A stretch of 64,000 nt of DNA from VYFG01 sp022827325 (lineage in GTDB: Bacteria; Pseudomonadota; Gammaproteobacteria; Arenicellales; Poriferihabitantaceae), in the NCBI GenBank assembly GCA_022827325.1, contig JAJDTE010000018.1, forward strand, positions 1 to 64,000, in the 5' to 3' direction. Positions 1 to 8,347 of this stretch are shown one piece after another. Within the stretch, counting starts at the first letter, position 1. The number at the start of each line of letters is the position of its first letter. Both the position numbers and the translations under genes were made by a program. The notes beneath the pieces are model-generated. The model saw only the letters and a program-made list of their open reading frames with translations. It did no database searches and was not told the origin of the DNA.

Positions 1-1
1 G

Positions 2-286
2 TGGTACCTGATCCTGGCGGCGGTGGAACGGGGCTGGTGGCCGGTGGTGGCGGTGGTGGTGATCGCCTCGCTGATCGCGGTGATCTATGTCTGGCGGGTG
101 GTCGAGGCCGCCTACCTGCATCCACGGCCCGAAGACGCCGAGACCGTCGCCGAGGCGCCGCCGGCCCTGCTCGCGGTCACCTGGGCACTGGTGCTGGCCA
201 ACGTCTGGTTCGGCGTCAACCCGGGCCTGGTGACCAGCCTCGCGTCCGGGGCCGCTGAGGCCCTGTTCGGGGGATACCTGCCATGA
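2..286 (+). CDS. Cation/proton antiporter MrpD/NuoN-type subunit, C-terminal fragment
   Basis: Only the last 94 codons lie in the window; the 5' end is cut off. The readable part starts WYLILAAVERGWW, the lysine/tryptophan-flanked segment that precedes the last helices in proton-translocating antiporter subunits of the PF00361 family. Two hydrophobic helices follow, at roughly residues 15-35 and 60-85 of the fragment. The stop overlaps the next start (ATGA), which indicates translational coupling with another subunit of the same family. The protein should be a membrane subunit of a multi-subunit Na+(K+)/H+ antiporter. Assignment to subunit D rather than A or to NuoN cannot be decided from this fragment. 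Confidence 0.7.
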   Translation, partial: WYLILAAVERGWWPVVAVVVIASLIAVIYVWRVVEAAYLHPRPEDAETVAEAPPALLAVTWALVLANVWFGVNPGLVTSLASGAAEALFGGYLP

Positions 287-1740
287 CCACGGAAGCGCTG
301 CTCGTCACCGCCCTCCTGCTCCCCCTGGCCGGCGGCCTTTGCATCATCCTGACGGGCCGGCAGCCCAACCTGCGGGAGGCCTGCACCCTGGTCACCTCGG
401 GTCTGCTCTGTCTGGCCGTGATCACCATGCTGTTCCGCGTGCTGGACGGTGCGCGTCCCGAATACATCCTCGTGGAGATGCTGCCGGGGCTGGCGATCCA
501 TTTCGAGGTGGAGCCGCTCGGCATGCTGTTCGCCACCATCGCGGCAGTCCTGTGGCCGATCAACTCGGTCTATTCCATCGGCTACATGCGCGGCAACAAG
601 GAGAAGAACCAGACCCGCTTCTACTTTTTCTTCGCCGTGGCCATATTCGGCGCCATGGGCGTGGCCTTTGCCGGCAACCTGGTCACCCTGTTCCTGTGCT
701 ACGAGGTGCTGACCCTGTCCACGTTCCCGCTGGTTGCGCACAAGGGCAACGATGCCGCCAGGGACGGCGGGCGGGTGTACCTAGGCATTCTCCTGGCCAC
801 CTCCATCGGACTCCTGTTGCCTGCGATCGTCTGGACCTGGAACGTCGCGGGCACCGTCACCTTCACCGCCGGCGGCATCCTGGCGGACAGGCTGGCGGGT
901 CCCGCGCTGACCGCACTGGCGCTGATGTACCTCCTCGGCATCGGCAAGGCGGCGGTGATGCCGGTGCATCGCTGGCTGCCCGCCGCCATGGTCGCCCCGA
1001 CGCCGGTGAGTGCGCTGCTGCACGCGGTGGCTGTGGTCAAGGCCGGTGTGTTCAGCGTCGTGAAGGTCACGGTCTACATCCTCGGCATCGATCATGTCAC
1101 CGGCGCCCCGGGCATCCACTGGCTCCTGTGGCTCGCAGGCTTCACCGTGATCGTGGCATCGCTGGTGGCACTGCGCCAGGACAACCTGAAAAAGAGACTT
1201 GCCTATTCCACCGTCAGCCAGCTTTCCTACGTCGTGCTCGGCACCATGCTGCTTGCGCCGATTTCCATCGTCGGGGCGGCCCTTCACATCCTGGCGCACG
1301 CCTTCGGCAAGATCACCCTGTTCTTTGCCGCGGGCTCGATCTACACCAGCAGCAAGAAGACCGAGGTGAGCCAGCTTGACGGCATCGCCCGGCGGATGCC
1401 CTGGACCATGACCGCCTTCGCCATCGGCGCGCTGTCGATGATCGGCGTCCCGCCGGCGGCGGGCTTCGTCTCGAAATGGTACCTGCTCACGGGTGCGATC
1501 GAAGCGGAACAGCTGGTTGCGGTGGGCGTCATCGTCGTCTCGACCCTGCTGAACGCGGCCTACTTCGTCCCGATCATCTACGTCGCGTTTTTCAGGCGCG
1601 AGGCTTCCGAATCGATGCTGACCTACGGCGAAGCCCCCTGGCCCGTGGTGGCGGCGGTCTGCGCCACCGCGGCAATCACCGTATCATTGTTCCTGTTTCC
1701 CGGCCTGGCGCTGGAACTCGTTCACCGGATACCGACATGA
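283..1740 (+). CDS. MrpD-type monovalent cation/H+ antiporter subunit
   Basis: This 485-residue polytopic membrane protein belongs to the proton-antiporter (PF00361) family shared by Mrp antiporters and complex I. Visible hallmarks are the TM5 glutamate in CYEVLTLSTFP (about residue 140), the TM7 lysine in GIGKAAVMPVHRWLP, and the TM8 lysine in HAVAVVKAGVF. These charged membrane residues form the proton path in characterised members. The N-terminus overlaps the previous gene by 4 nt and the C-terminus overlaps the next small gene by 4 nt, so the cluster is one operon. Length matches MrpD (about 490 residues). The transported cation cannot be told from sequence. Confidence 0.85.
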   Translation: MTTEALLVTALLLPLAGGLCIILTGRQPNLREACTLVTSGLLCLAVITMLFRVLDGARPEYILVEMLPGLAIHFEVEPLGMLFATIAAVLWPINSVYSIGYMRGNKEKNQTRFYFFFAVAIFGAMGVAFAGNLVTLFLCYEVLTLSTFPLVAHKGNDAARDGGRVYLGILLATSIGLLLPAIVWTWNVAGTVTFTAGGILADRLAGPALTALALMYLLGIGKAAVMPVHRWLPAAMVAPTPVSALLHAVAVVKAGVFSVVKVTVYILGIDHVTGAPGIHWLLWLAGFTVIVASLVALRQDNLKKRLAYSTVSQLSYVVLGTMLLAPISIVGAALHILAHAFGKITLFFAAGSIYTSSKKTEVSQLDGIARRMPWTMTAFAIGALSMIGVPPAAGFVSKWYLLTGAIEAEQLVAVGVIVVSTLLNAAYFVPIIYVAFFRREASESMLTYGEAPWPVVAAVCATAAITVSLFLFPGLALELVHRIPT

Positions 1741-2003
1741 TCAGCGACCCCAAGAAACACTGGTTCTACCGGACCGAAAACCTGCCGAAACTGTGGATGA
1801 TCCTCGCGGCCGTCCTGCTGCTGGCCCTGCTGCCCGAGTTCTTCGTTCACCATCATGCGCATTTTCCCGACCGGGGCACCTCCGTTGACGCCTCGTTCGG
1901 CTTCTTCGCCTGGTACGGCTTCCTGACCTGCGCCGGCATGGTCGCGGGGGCCAAGATTCTCGGCATCTTCCTCAAGCGGAAGGACACCTACTACGATGAC
2001 TGA
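1737..2003 (+). CDS. Small membrane protein in antiporter operon
   Basis: The 88-residue protein starts at an ATG that overlaps the stop of the upstream antiporter subunit (ATGA), and it ends inside the first codons of the downstream subunit (8-nt overlap). It has two hydrophobic stretches, at about residues 17-30 (WMILAAVLLLALLPEFF) and 50-70, with a histidine-rich linker (HHHAHF) between them. The C-terminus is charged. I do not recognise it as MrpC, E, F or G. Its tight coupling between two MrpD-type genes argues that it is an accessory subunit of that complex. A longer reading of the same frame from 1476 would run inside the upstream gene and is unlikely. Confidence 0.75.
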   Translation: MISDPKKHWFYRTENLPKLWMILAAVLLLALLPEFFVHHHAHFPDRGTSVDASFGFFAWYGFLTCAGMVAGAKILGIFLKRKDTYYDD

Positions 2004-3684
2004 CATCGCCTTCCCGCCCGGCCTCATCCTGATCATCGGCGCGTTCATCCTGCCGCTGGTCCGGGGGGCCGTGCGCCGGGGCGTGATCCTGGCCCTGCCC
2101 GTGCTGGCCCTCATGGCGGTGTGGTCCCTGCCCGTCGGCACGCAGGTCGCGATTGAGTTTCTCGACTACCGGATCGCGCCGGTGCACGCCACCGCGAGCG
2201 GCCGCCTGTTCGCCATCATCTTCTGCCTCATGGCATTCGCCGGGGGTGTCTACGCCATGGGCCGCGCTCGGCTGACGGAACTGGTCGCGGCGTACGTGTA
2301 CGCCGGCTCCGCCGTGGGAGTGACTTTCAGCGGCGACCTGATCACCCTGTTCGTGTTCTGGGAGATCATGGCCCTGGGTTCCACCCTGGTGATCTGGGCG
2401 GCGGGCGGCGAGCGCGCCTGGAAGGCCAGCTTCCGCTACCTGCTGATCCACCTGCTCGGCGGCGTGATCCTAATGGCGGGGATCGTATGGCGTGTGAGCA
2501 TGACCGGAACCGCCGACTTCGGTCCCATGCTGCCGGACAACCCCGCCAACATCCTGATCCTGATCGGCTTCCTGGTCAACGCGGGCGCTCCGCCGCTGTC
2601 CGCCTGGATTCCCGACGCCTATCCGGAAGCCAGCCCGAGCGGCATGGTTTTTCTGAGCGCGTTCACCACCAAAACCGCCGTGTTCGCCCTGCTGGTCGGC
2701 TTTCCCGGCGCAGAGGTTCTGATCTGGATCGGCCTCTACATGGTGTTCTACGGCATCATCTATGCCCTGCTGGAAAACGACATGCGCCGGATCCTCGCGT
2801 ACAGCATCGTCAACCAGGTGGGTTTCATGGTCTGCGCCATCGGCATCGGCACGGAACTGGCCCTGAACGGCGCCGCCGCCCACGCCTTTGCCCACATCAT
2901 CTACAAGGCGCTGCTGCTGATGTCCGCCGGCAGCGTCCTTTACATGACCGGGAAACGCAAGTGCACCGATCTCGGGGGGCTGTTCCAGTCCATGCCGGTC
3001 ACCGCCATCAACGGCATCGTCGGCGCACTGGCGATCTCCGCCTTCCCGTTCACTTCCGGCTTTGTCAGCAAGTCCCTGGAAACGGCTGCAGCCGCGGACC
3101 AGGGCCTCATGCTGGTGTGGTTTCTGCTCATGGCCGCTTCCGCGGGCGTGTTCCTCCACGCCGGCATCAAGTTCCCCTGGTTCGTGTTTTTCCAGAAGGA
3201 TTCCGGCCTGCGGCCCGACGATCCCCCGCTGGGCATGCGCCTCAGCATGTGGTTCTTTTCCTTCCTGTGCATTGCCATCGGTCTCTACCCCGATTCCCTG
3301 TACAGCATTCTTCCCTTCGAGACGGAATACCAGCCCTATACCGCCGGCCATCTGGTGTCCCAGAGCCAGCTGCTGCTGTTCTCCGGCTTCGCCTTCTTCG
3401 CCCTGCTTCCCATGATGAAGCGGAGCCTCACCATCAGCCTGGATTTCGACTGGTTCTACCGCCGTTTCGGCCGGATCCTGGCGGACGAGTTCACCATCCG
3501 CTCATCCCACGCCCTTGAGCGGATGGAACAACGGGCCAGGATGCGGATCGAGGGGTTTGTCCAGCGCCTGTATCGTCATCATGGCCCCCATGGCATCCTG
3601 GCGCGCACATGGCCGAGCGGGGGCATGGTGCTCTGGGTGACCATCATGCTTGCCGGCATGGTCATTGCCGCAGCGATTCTCTGA
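1996..3684 (+). CDS. MrpD-type antiporter subunit (divergent, TM7 Lys replaced)
   Basis: This 562-residue membrane protein of the PF00361 proton-antiporter family is longer than a typical MrpD. It has a C-terminal extension of about 70 residues rich in arginine that ends in one more helix. The TM5 glutamate is present (FWEIMALGSTL, about residue 120). The TM8 lysine is present (SAFTTKTAVFAL). The TM7 motif reads GFLVNAGAPPLSAWIP, with asparagine where the paralogue at 283-1740 and most family members carry lysine. It is the last gene of the operon in this window. It probably forms one of three antiporter-like units of a single complex. Altered ion coupling is an inference. Confidence 0.82.
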   Translation: MTDIAFPPGLILIIGAFILPLVRGAVRRGVILALPVLALMAVWSLPVGTQVAIEFLDYRIAPVHATASGRLFAIIFCLMAFAGGVYAMGRARLTELVAAYVYAGSAVGVTFSGDLITLFVFWEIMALGSTLVIWAAGGERAWKASFRYLLIHLLGGVILMAGIVWRVSMTGTADFGPMLPDNPANILILIGFLVNAGAPPLSAWIPDAYPEASPSGMVFLSAFTTKTAVFALLVGFPGAEVLIWIGLYMVFYGIIYALLENDMRRILAYSIVNQVGFMVCAIGIGTELALNGAAAHAFAHIIYKALLLMSAGSVLYMTGKRKCTDLGGLFQSMPVTAINGIVGALAISAFPFTSGFVSKSLETAAAADQGLMLVWFLLMAASAGVFLHAGIKFPWFVFFQKDSGLRPDDPPLGMRLSMWFFSFLCIAIGLYPDSLYSILPFETEYQPYTAGHLVSQSQLLLFSGFAFFALLPMMKRSLTISLDFDWFYRRFGRILADEFTIRSSHALERMEQRARMRIEGFVQRLYRHHGPHGILARTWPSGGMVLWVTIMLAGMVIAAAIL

Positions 3685-3786
3685 CCGCGGTCCACCGGAA
3701 TCCCGGTCCCGCCTGTCCGCCGGGCCTCCTTCGCAGGTGTGCGGAACGGTGGATCGGGGCTGGAATGGCGGACAGCCGCGCCGCTG

Positions 3787-5118
3787 CTAGAGAGCCGGGC
3801 CCGGGACGATGGGACTGCCGTCACTGAAGCGGGAAAGCCTGAACCGGGCCAGGTCGTGCCCGGCCGGGTTGCCCTGGACCAGGTCCGCCAGTATGCGGCC
3901 CGCCGCGGGACCGATGCCGAACCCGTGGCCGCTGAAACCGCTGCCCAGGTACAGCCCCGGAACCGTCTCCACGGCGTCGATCACCGGCACCACGTCCGGG
4001 GTGGTGTCAATCATGCCGGCCCAGCATTCCGCCAGGGGCGTCTCCGCCAGCAGGGGAATCCGGTCCCCCATACGCTGCATGAGCATCCGCACCAACGCGG
4101 GATCAGGCGTGGGATTCAGCACCCGCTGGCGCTCGAACGGGGTGGACTGATCAAGTCTCCAGCGGCGCGGATAGCAGCGGCTGCCCGGCGCATCGGCGCC
4201 GAGGCGGAGCCGTATGTCCCGCCACGATTGTTTCAGTACGTGGACGAACGGCCGCATGAAACGCACGCTGTCACAGCTGATCATGTGTTCCTGATAGCCC
4301 GACGGCGCCACGGTGTAACCGCCGTCCTGGCGGCGGCGAAAGGCGAGTCCCCGGCAGGACGCGCTGCCGGAGAAGAAATCCGCCACGGGCGCGGTGCGCG
4401 CCGCGGTGGATTTCACCGTCAACTGCGGGAACCGCACCCCCAGGTTGCCGAGGAACATGGACGACCACGCGCCGCCGGCCAGGACCGCGGTGTCACAGCG
4501 CACCGCACCGCGCTCGGTGACCACGGCACAGAGCCGGCCCGCCGACAGTTCCAGTCCCCGCACCGCGCAGTCCTCGATGATCGTGACCCCGCGTCGCCGG
4601 CAATCCCTGGCCAGGGCGGGTACCGCTTCGAACGGCTCGGCCCTGCCGTCGCTGGGCGTGAACACGCCGCCCAGACACTCGCCCCTGAGCGAAGGCAGTT
4701 TCTCCCGGATCTCCGCCGCCGTGAGCAGGATCGACTCGAGCCCGTGTCCCGCTGCCAGCCGGACCCAGTCCTCGTAATGCGCAAGCTCCCGGCCGGACTC
4801 GGCGATATACAGCACCCCATGCTGGCGGAACCCGACATCGCAATCGATCTCCCGGGCGAGCTCCCGCCAGATCCGGTTACTCTCCATCATGATCGGCAAT
4901 TCCGCCTCGTCACGGCACTGCTGGCGCACCCAGCCCCAGTTCCTGCTCGACTGCTCGCCGGCAATCCTCCCCTTCTCGCACAGGAGCACCCTGAGGCCCG
5001 CCCGCGCAAGGTACCAGGCGGTGGCAACGCCGATCACCCCTCCGCCGATCACGGTGACCGCCGCGGCAGCGGGAAGGTCGGCGGAAAAATTCACCCCGGA
5101 GGCATCGGACAGGATCAT
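3787..5118 (-). CDS. FAD-dependent oxidoreductase, DAO family (D-amino-acid/glycine oxidase-like)
   Basis: The 443-residue flavoprotein has an N-terminal dinucleotide-binding motif VTVIGGGVIGVATAWYLARAG (about residues 21-41) followed by the acidic residue that binds the FAD ribose (LLCEKG). A C-terminal GSGFSGHGFGIGPAAG motif near residue 400 closes the FAD site, as in the DAO fold. SRNWGWVRQQ near residue 58 is the segment that usually places the flavin-contacting residues. Family members oxidise amino acids, sarcosine or other secondary amines. The substrate here is unknown. No signal peptide is visible, so it is cytoplasmic or quinone-linked at the membrane. It converges with the antiporter operon. 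Confidence 0.8.
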   Translation of the reverse strand: MILSDASGVNFSADLPAAAAVTVIGGGVIGVATAWYLARAGLRVLLCEKGRIAGEQSSRNWGWVRQQCRDEAELPIMMESNRIWRELAREIDCDVGFRQHGVLYIAESGRELAHYEDWVRLAAGHGLESILLTAAEIREKLPSLRGECLGGVFTPSDGRAEPFEAVPALARDCRRRGVTIIEDCAVRGLELSAGRLCAVVTERGAVRCDTAVLAGGAWSSMFLGNLGVRFPQLTVKSTAARTAPVADFFSGSASCRGLAFRRRQDGGYTVAPSGYQEHMISCDSVRFMRPFVHVLKQSWRDIRLRLGADAPGSRCYPRRWRLDQSTPFERQRVLNPTPDPALVRMLMQRMGDRIPLLAETPLAECWAGMIDTTPDVVPVIDAVETVPGLYLGSGFSGHGFGIGPAAGRILADLVQGNPAGHDLARFRLSRFSDGSPIVPGPAL

Positions 5119-5226
5119 GTTGACGGCCGGATCACAGACCGGCAGGATTCTATCCCGATCCGTACCGCTGGCAAGACCGGCGGGGGTCTGCCGCCGCCGA
5201 GAACATGCCCGCCGGTCATCTTCAGC

Positions 5227-5419
5227 TGTGGATAACTCTGTGGATAAACTGTGGCGGCAACCGCTCCGATGCGGGCACGTGCCGGCCCGCCGATGGTGAA
5301 GTCCGGCAGAATGTCTAAAAAATGTATTTATATCAATCGGTTGGAAAACTTAAACTAGAGGAAACATGAAAATCATTTCCTATCAGGAGCAATTTCCGTA
5401 CCTGAACAACTGTGAATAA
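5227..5419. other. Cluster of three DnaA-box consensus sites beside an AT-rich tract
   Basis: The 359-bp gap between divergently transcribed genes holds TGTGGATAA at 5227-5235, TGTGGATAA at 5239-5247 and TGTGAATAA at 5411-5419. These are the complement of the DnaA box TTATNCACA, all on one strand, the first two 12 bp apart. Between the second and third sites is a tract from about 5315 to 5395 that is clearly AT-rich for this genome (for example ATGTATTTATATCAATCGG). Boxes plus an AT-rich segment are the ingredients of a replication origin or of a DnaA-binding regulatory site. No dnaA, mnmG, rpmH or parAB genes are adjacent, so oriC itself is unproven. Confidence 0.55.
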
Positions 5420-5477
5420 CCTCAATCAACGGGGCTCCGGACGCCAAAACCATCCGGCTCCCGGATAGGGCGATGTC

Positions 5478-5942
5478 ATGACGGAATCCCGAAATCGCCG
5501 CCCAGGGAAAGCGGGCGTGTCCCTATGGCGCAGGCTGGCCGCCATTGTCTACGACAGCCTGGTGCTGGTGTGCCTGGTGTTCATTGCCTGGCTGCCGGTG
5601 CCCCTCGTCCCTGACGACCAGTGGCCGCAGTGGCTGTCCAGGGGCTGGCGCCTGGCCTATCTGGGCTGCGTGGTCTACGCATTCTATGGCTGGTTCTGGG
5701 TCCATGGCGGGCAAACGCTCGGCATGCGGGCATGGCGACTCAGGCTGGTGGACGCGGCATCCCGTCCGGATGCATACCTGCCGGTGGGGTGGAAGCAGGC
5801 GTTGCTGCGACTGGCGGTTGCCTGGATGTCATGGGCCGCGCTTGGACTGGGATTTCTCTGGTCCCTGTGGGATCCGGAGCGCCGCACATGGCATGACATC
5901 GCCTCCAGATCCCGGCTGGAGATGGCACGCCAACAGCGGTAG
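5478..5942 (+). CDS. RDD family membrane protein
   Basis: The 154-residue protein carries the RDD signature near its start: RRLAAIVYDSLVL with the conserved Arg and Asp in the first helix. Three hydrophobic segments follow (about residues 24-46, 57-77 and 108-130), and HDIASRSRLE near the end is the usual RDD C-terminal motif. GGQTLGMRAWRLRLV between helices 2 and 3 is also characteristic. Some RDD proteins are proposed Na+/H+ antiporters, but most have unknown function. The ATG at 5478 follows the DnaA-box region, and the stop is 16 nt from the stop of the convergent MFS gene. Confidence 0.85.
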   Translation: MTESRNRRPGKAGVSLWRRLAAIVYDSLVLVCLVFIAWLPVPLVPDDQWPQWLSRGWRLAYLGCVVYAFYGWFWVHGGQTLGMRAWRLRLVDAASRPDAYLPVGWKQALLRLAVAWMSWAALGLGFLWSLWDPERRTWHDIASRSRLEMARQQR

Positions 5943-5958
5943 TCGCCCTTTGCCCGCG

Positions 5959-7149
5959 TCAATTCCCGCCGGCCACCCCGGATGTGGCGTGGCGGCGGGA
6001 CGCGCCAAGCAGCGTGATCAGCAGTCCCGCCAGCATCAAAAGGGGCAGGGTATAGAGGTTCAGGCGCTCCCATCCCAGCAGATGATGCAGATACCCGGCA
6101 GTCAGGGCGGTGCAAGCGGTGGCCGAGAACACGAGGAAGTTGTTGATGCCCTGAACCGATCCCTTCTCCGCCGGCAGGTAGGCCTCCGTCAGCAGGGTGG
6201 TCGACCCGACAAAGAGAAAGTTCCATCCCAGGCCGAGCAGCACCAGCCCGGCGAAGAAATGCGCATACCCGGCCCCGGTCAGCGCCACCAGCACGCAGGC
6301 CATGAGAAGAATCACGCCGGTGAACATCACCCTCAGCACCCCGAACCGCTGGATCAGGTTCCCGGTGAAGAAGGAAGGCGCATACATGCCGACGATATGC
6401 CACTGGATCACCATGGCGGTCCCGGCAAACGGAATCCGCTGAAGGTCCATGGCCAGGGGCGTCGCGGTCATCAGCAGGTTCATGGTGCCGTAGGAGACCA
6501 TCCCGCAGACCACGGCCACGAGAAAGACCGGGTTCGTGAGTACCACCGCCATGGGGCGTCGTTTTCCCGTGATCTCCTCATGGGACGGCCGGGGAATCCT
6601 GAGCAGGAACTGCACCAGGATCACCCCCAGGCAGAACAGCGCGATGCAGCCGTAGGATGCGGCAAATACCGATCCGGGAATCAGGTCGCGGGTAAAGCGG
6701 GCCACGTTTGGCCCCACGAATGCCGCCACAAGGCCCCCGGCCAGCACCCAGGAAATGGCCCGTGCACGGTGCTCCGAATCCACCACCTCGACCGCGGCGA
6801 AACGGTAGTACTGGGCGAAACCGTTGGCCACGCCGACCAGCACCGAACCGATACAGAACCCGGTGAAGCTGCCGAGATGGATGCTGACCCCGGACACCAG
6901 GCCGCCGAACAGGCCGGTAACGGCGCCCAGGACGAACCCGCTGCGCCGGCCGTGGCGACGCATGTAGAGGGACCCGGGAATCATGGTTGCCATCATGCCG
7001 AGAAACGTGAGTCCGAGGGGCAGCGTGGCCTGCCGGGGATCCGCGGCCAGCATGAAGCCGACCAGGGCGGATGAAGCCATGATCAATGACGTGGAGGACA
7101 GCATGAGCCCCTGGCACGCGGCCAGGAGCAGCACGTTGCGGTTGATCAT
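5959..7149 (-). CDS. Major facilitator superfamily transporter
   Basis: The 396-residue protein has about twelve hydrophobic segments. The loop between helices 2 and 3 reads GSLYMRRHGRRSG, matching the MFS G-x3-D/R-R-x-G-R/K signature in a degenerate form. A polar linker rich in basic residues (RIPRPSHEEITGKRR, about residues 192-206) separates two six-helix halves. The general appearance is of an uncharacterised MFS subgroup of inner-membrane exporters. No neighbouring gene suggests a substrate. It converges on the RDD gene. Confidence 0.82.
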   Translation of the reverse strand: MINRNVLLLAACQGLMLSSTSLIMASSALVGFMLAADPRQATLPLGLTFLGMMATMIPGSLYMRRHGRRSGFVLGAVTGLFGGLVSGVSIHLGSFTGFCIGSVLVGVANGFAQYYRFAAVEVVDSEHRARAISWVLAGGLVAAFVGPNVARFTRDLIPGSVFAASYGCIALFCLGVILVQFLLRIPRPSHEEITGKRRPMAVVLTNPVFLVAVVCGMVSYGTMNLLMTATPLAMDLQRIPFAGTAMVIQWHIVGMYAPSFFTGNLIQRFGVLRVMFTGVILLMACVLVALTGAGYAHFFAGLVLLGLGWNFLFVGSTTLLTEAYLPAEKGSVQGINNFLVFSATACTALTAGYLHHLLGWERLNLYTLPLLMLAGLLITLLGASRRHATSGVAGGN

Positions 7150-7391
7150 GACATCCGGAACCTTGCAGTGATGGCTGGAAGGGCCCGATCATAGTACAGG
7201 ACGCCCGCCATCCGGGCATCACGCCGGAAGGAATTTGGCGCGGTTCTCCGGCGGCCTGTCGTGCTCCACGGCCGGGGACTGTTCCCGGGATTCCCGGCAG
7301 GCACGGGTTGCAGGCAAGCGTGTCGCGGGCAAGTGTTGCATGGAAGCCCCTAAACGGGTACAAACCCCCGCTTGCCCATCCGGACCCCGCC

Positions 7392-8006
7392 GTGGATATC
7401 CTCACCCAGCTTACAAAACTTGCCCAAATCCTGCTGGTCGACCTGGTACTCGCGGGGGACAATGCGATCGTGATCGGCATGGTCGCGGCGAGATTCACCC
7501 CTGATTACCGCCGCAAGGTGATTCTCTGGGGAGTCGGCGCGGCGGTTTTCCTGCGGGTGGTGTTCGCCCTGCTCACCGTGCAGCTGCTGGCCATTATCGG
7601 CCTCACCCTGGCGGGGGGGCTCCTGCTGCTCTGGGTCTGCTGGAAGCTCTGGCAGGATCTGCGGGCAACCGAAGAGGCGGCCGTGCCCGGCGAACTTGAG
7701 GATCAGTCCGGGGCGGAACCGGAAAATCCGCCGCTGCCGTCGGCGATCTTCCAGATCATCGTGGCCGATGTCTCGATGTCACTGGACAATGTCATCGCGG
7801 TGGCGGGGGTCGCGGAAGGACACACCGGGCTGCTGGTCATCGGCCTGGCCCTGTCGATCATTTTCATGATGTTCTTCGCCACCTGGATCGCCGACCTGCT
7901 GAACAAGCATCGCTGGATCGGCTACCTCGGTTTGCTGGTCATTCTCTACGTGGCTGTCAAGCTCATTATCGAGGGCGGACTGGATATCGCCACCGTCATG
8001 GGCTGA
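7392..8006 (+). CDS. TerC family integral membrane protein
   Basis: The 204-residue product reads VDILTQLTKLAQILLVDLVLAGDNAIVIGM at its N-terminus, the TerC/YjbE signature with the conserved LxGDNA motif. A second copy of the motif occurs in the second half (SMSLDNVIAVAGVAEGH). There are about seven hydrophobic segments with an acidic cytoplasmic loop (about residues 96-116). I chose the GTG at 7392 because homologues begin exactly with this DILTQL segment. An in-frame TTG at 7308 would add 28 unconserved residues. Family members are linked to metal (manganese) export or metalation of secreted proteins; tellurite resistance is not implied. Confidence 0.85.
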   Translation: MDILTQLTKLAQILLVDLVLAGDNAIVIGMVAARFTPDYRRKVILWGVGAAVFLRVVFALLTVQLLAIIGLTLAGGLLLLWVCWKLWQDLRATEEAAVPGELEDQSGAEPENPPLPSAIFQIIVADVSMSLDNVIAVAGVAEGHTGLLVIGLALSIIFMMFFATWIADLLNKHRWIGYLGLLVILYVAVKLIIEGGLDIATVMG

Positions 8007-8014
8007 ACCGCACC

Positions 8015-8041
8015 GCCCTACCCGGATCCGGGGTAGGGTTT
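8015..8041 (+). terminator. Hairpin terminator after terC-like gene
   Basis: CCCTACCC at 8016-8023 pairs with GGGTAGGG at 8031-8038 around a 7-nt loop, followed by only three Ts. It lies 9 nt after the stop of the TerC-like gene. The short T run makes it a modest intrinsic terminator. From 8042 to 8347 I see no further gene or convincing signal, although the reading frame of the next gene stays open back to 8078. Confidence 0.6.
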
Positions 8042-8347
8042 GGCGGTCAAACTACAGTACAATGATCGCCCCCGGGGATGACCCGGATGAAGGGGATTCT
8101 CCCGCGGGACTGGCCGGACCTCGCATGTCGCCGAGGCCTTGGCCGCATACCAGTACCAAGATCATGTGACCCGGTGAAACCGAGGAATCCGCATACATCA
8201 TGTCTGGCCCGCTTCCGGGGACGGTTCCCTTTTTGCGTGAAAATGACGGGAACATCGTCACTGCGGGAATGTAAGCAGACCGGTGCCAGAAGCCGTGGGG
8301 TGCACCTGCTGTACCGGGCTGTCCCGTATCCGACGGACACCGGCATC

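Noticed and set aside
3739..5235. Long plus-strand open frame (498 codons) opposite the DAO-family gene
   Set aside because: Pro/Arg/Gly-rich translation with no family resemblance; it mirrors the high-GC codon pattern of the real minus-strand gene.
5545..7074. 509-codon plus-strand open frame across the RDD and MFS genes
   Set aside because: Spans two well-supported genes on both strands and is low-complexity (Gly/His/Gln-rich).
7392..8006. Tellurite resistance as the function of the TerC-like protein
   Set aside because: No other ter genes are nearby, and TerC-family members alone are linked to metal homeostasis instead.
8078..8347. N-terminal extension of the TPR protein
   Set aside because: It would bury a clear signal peptide that starts at 8348.
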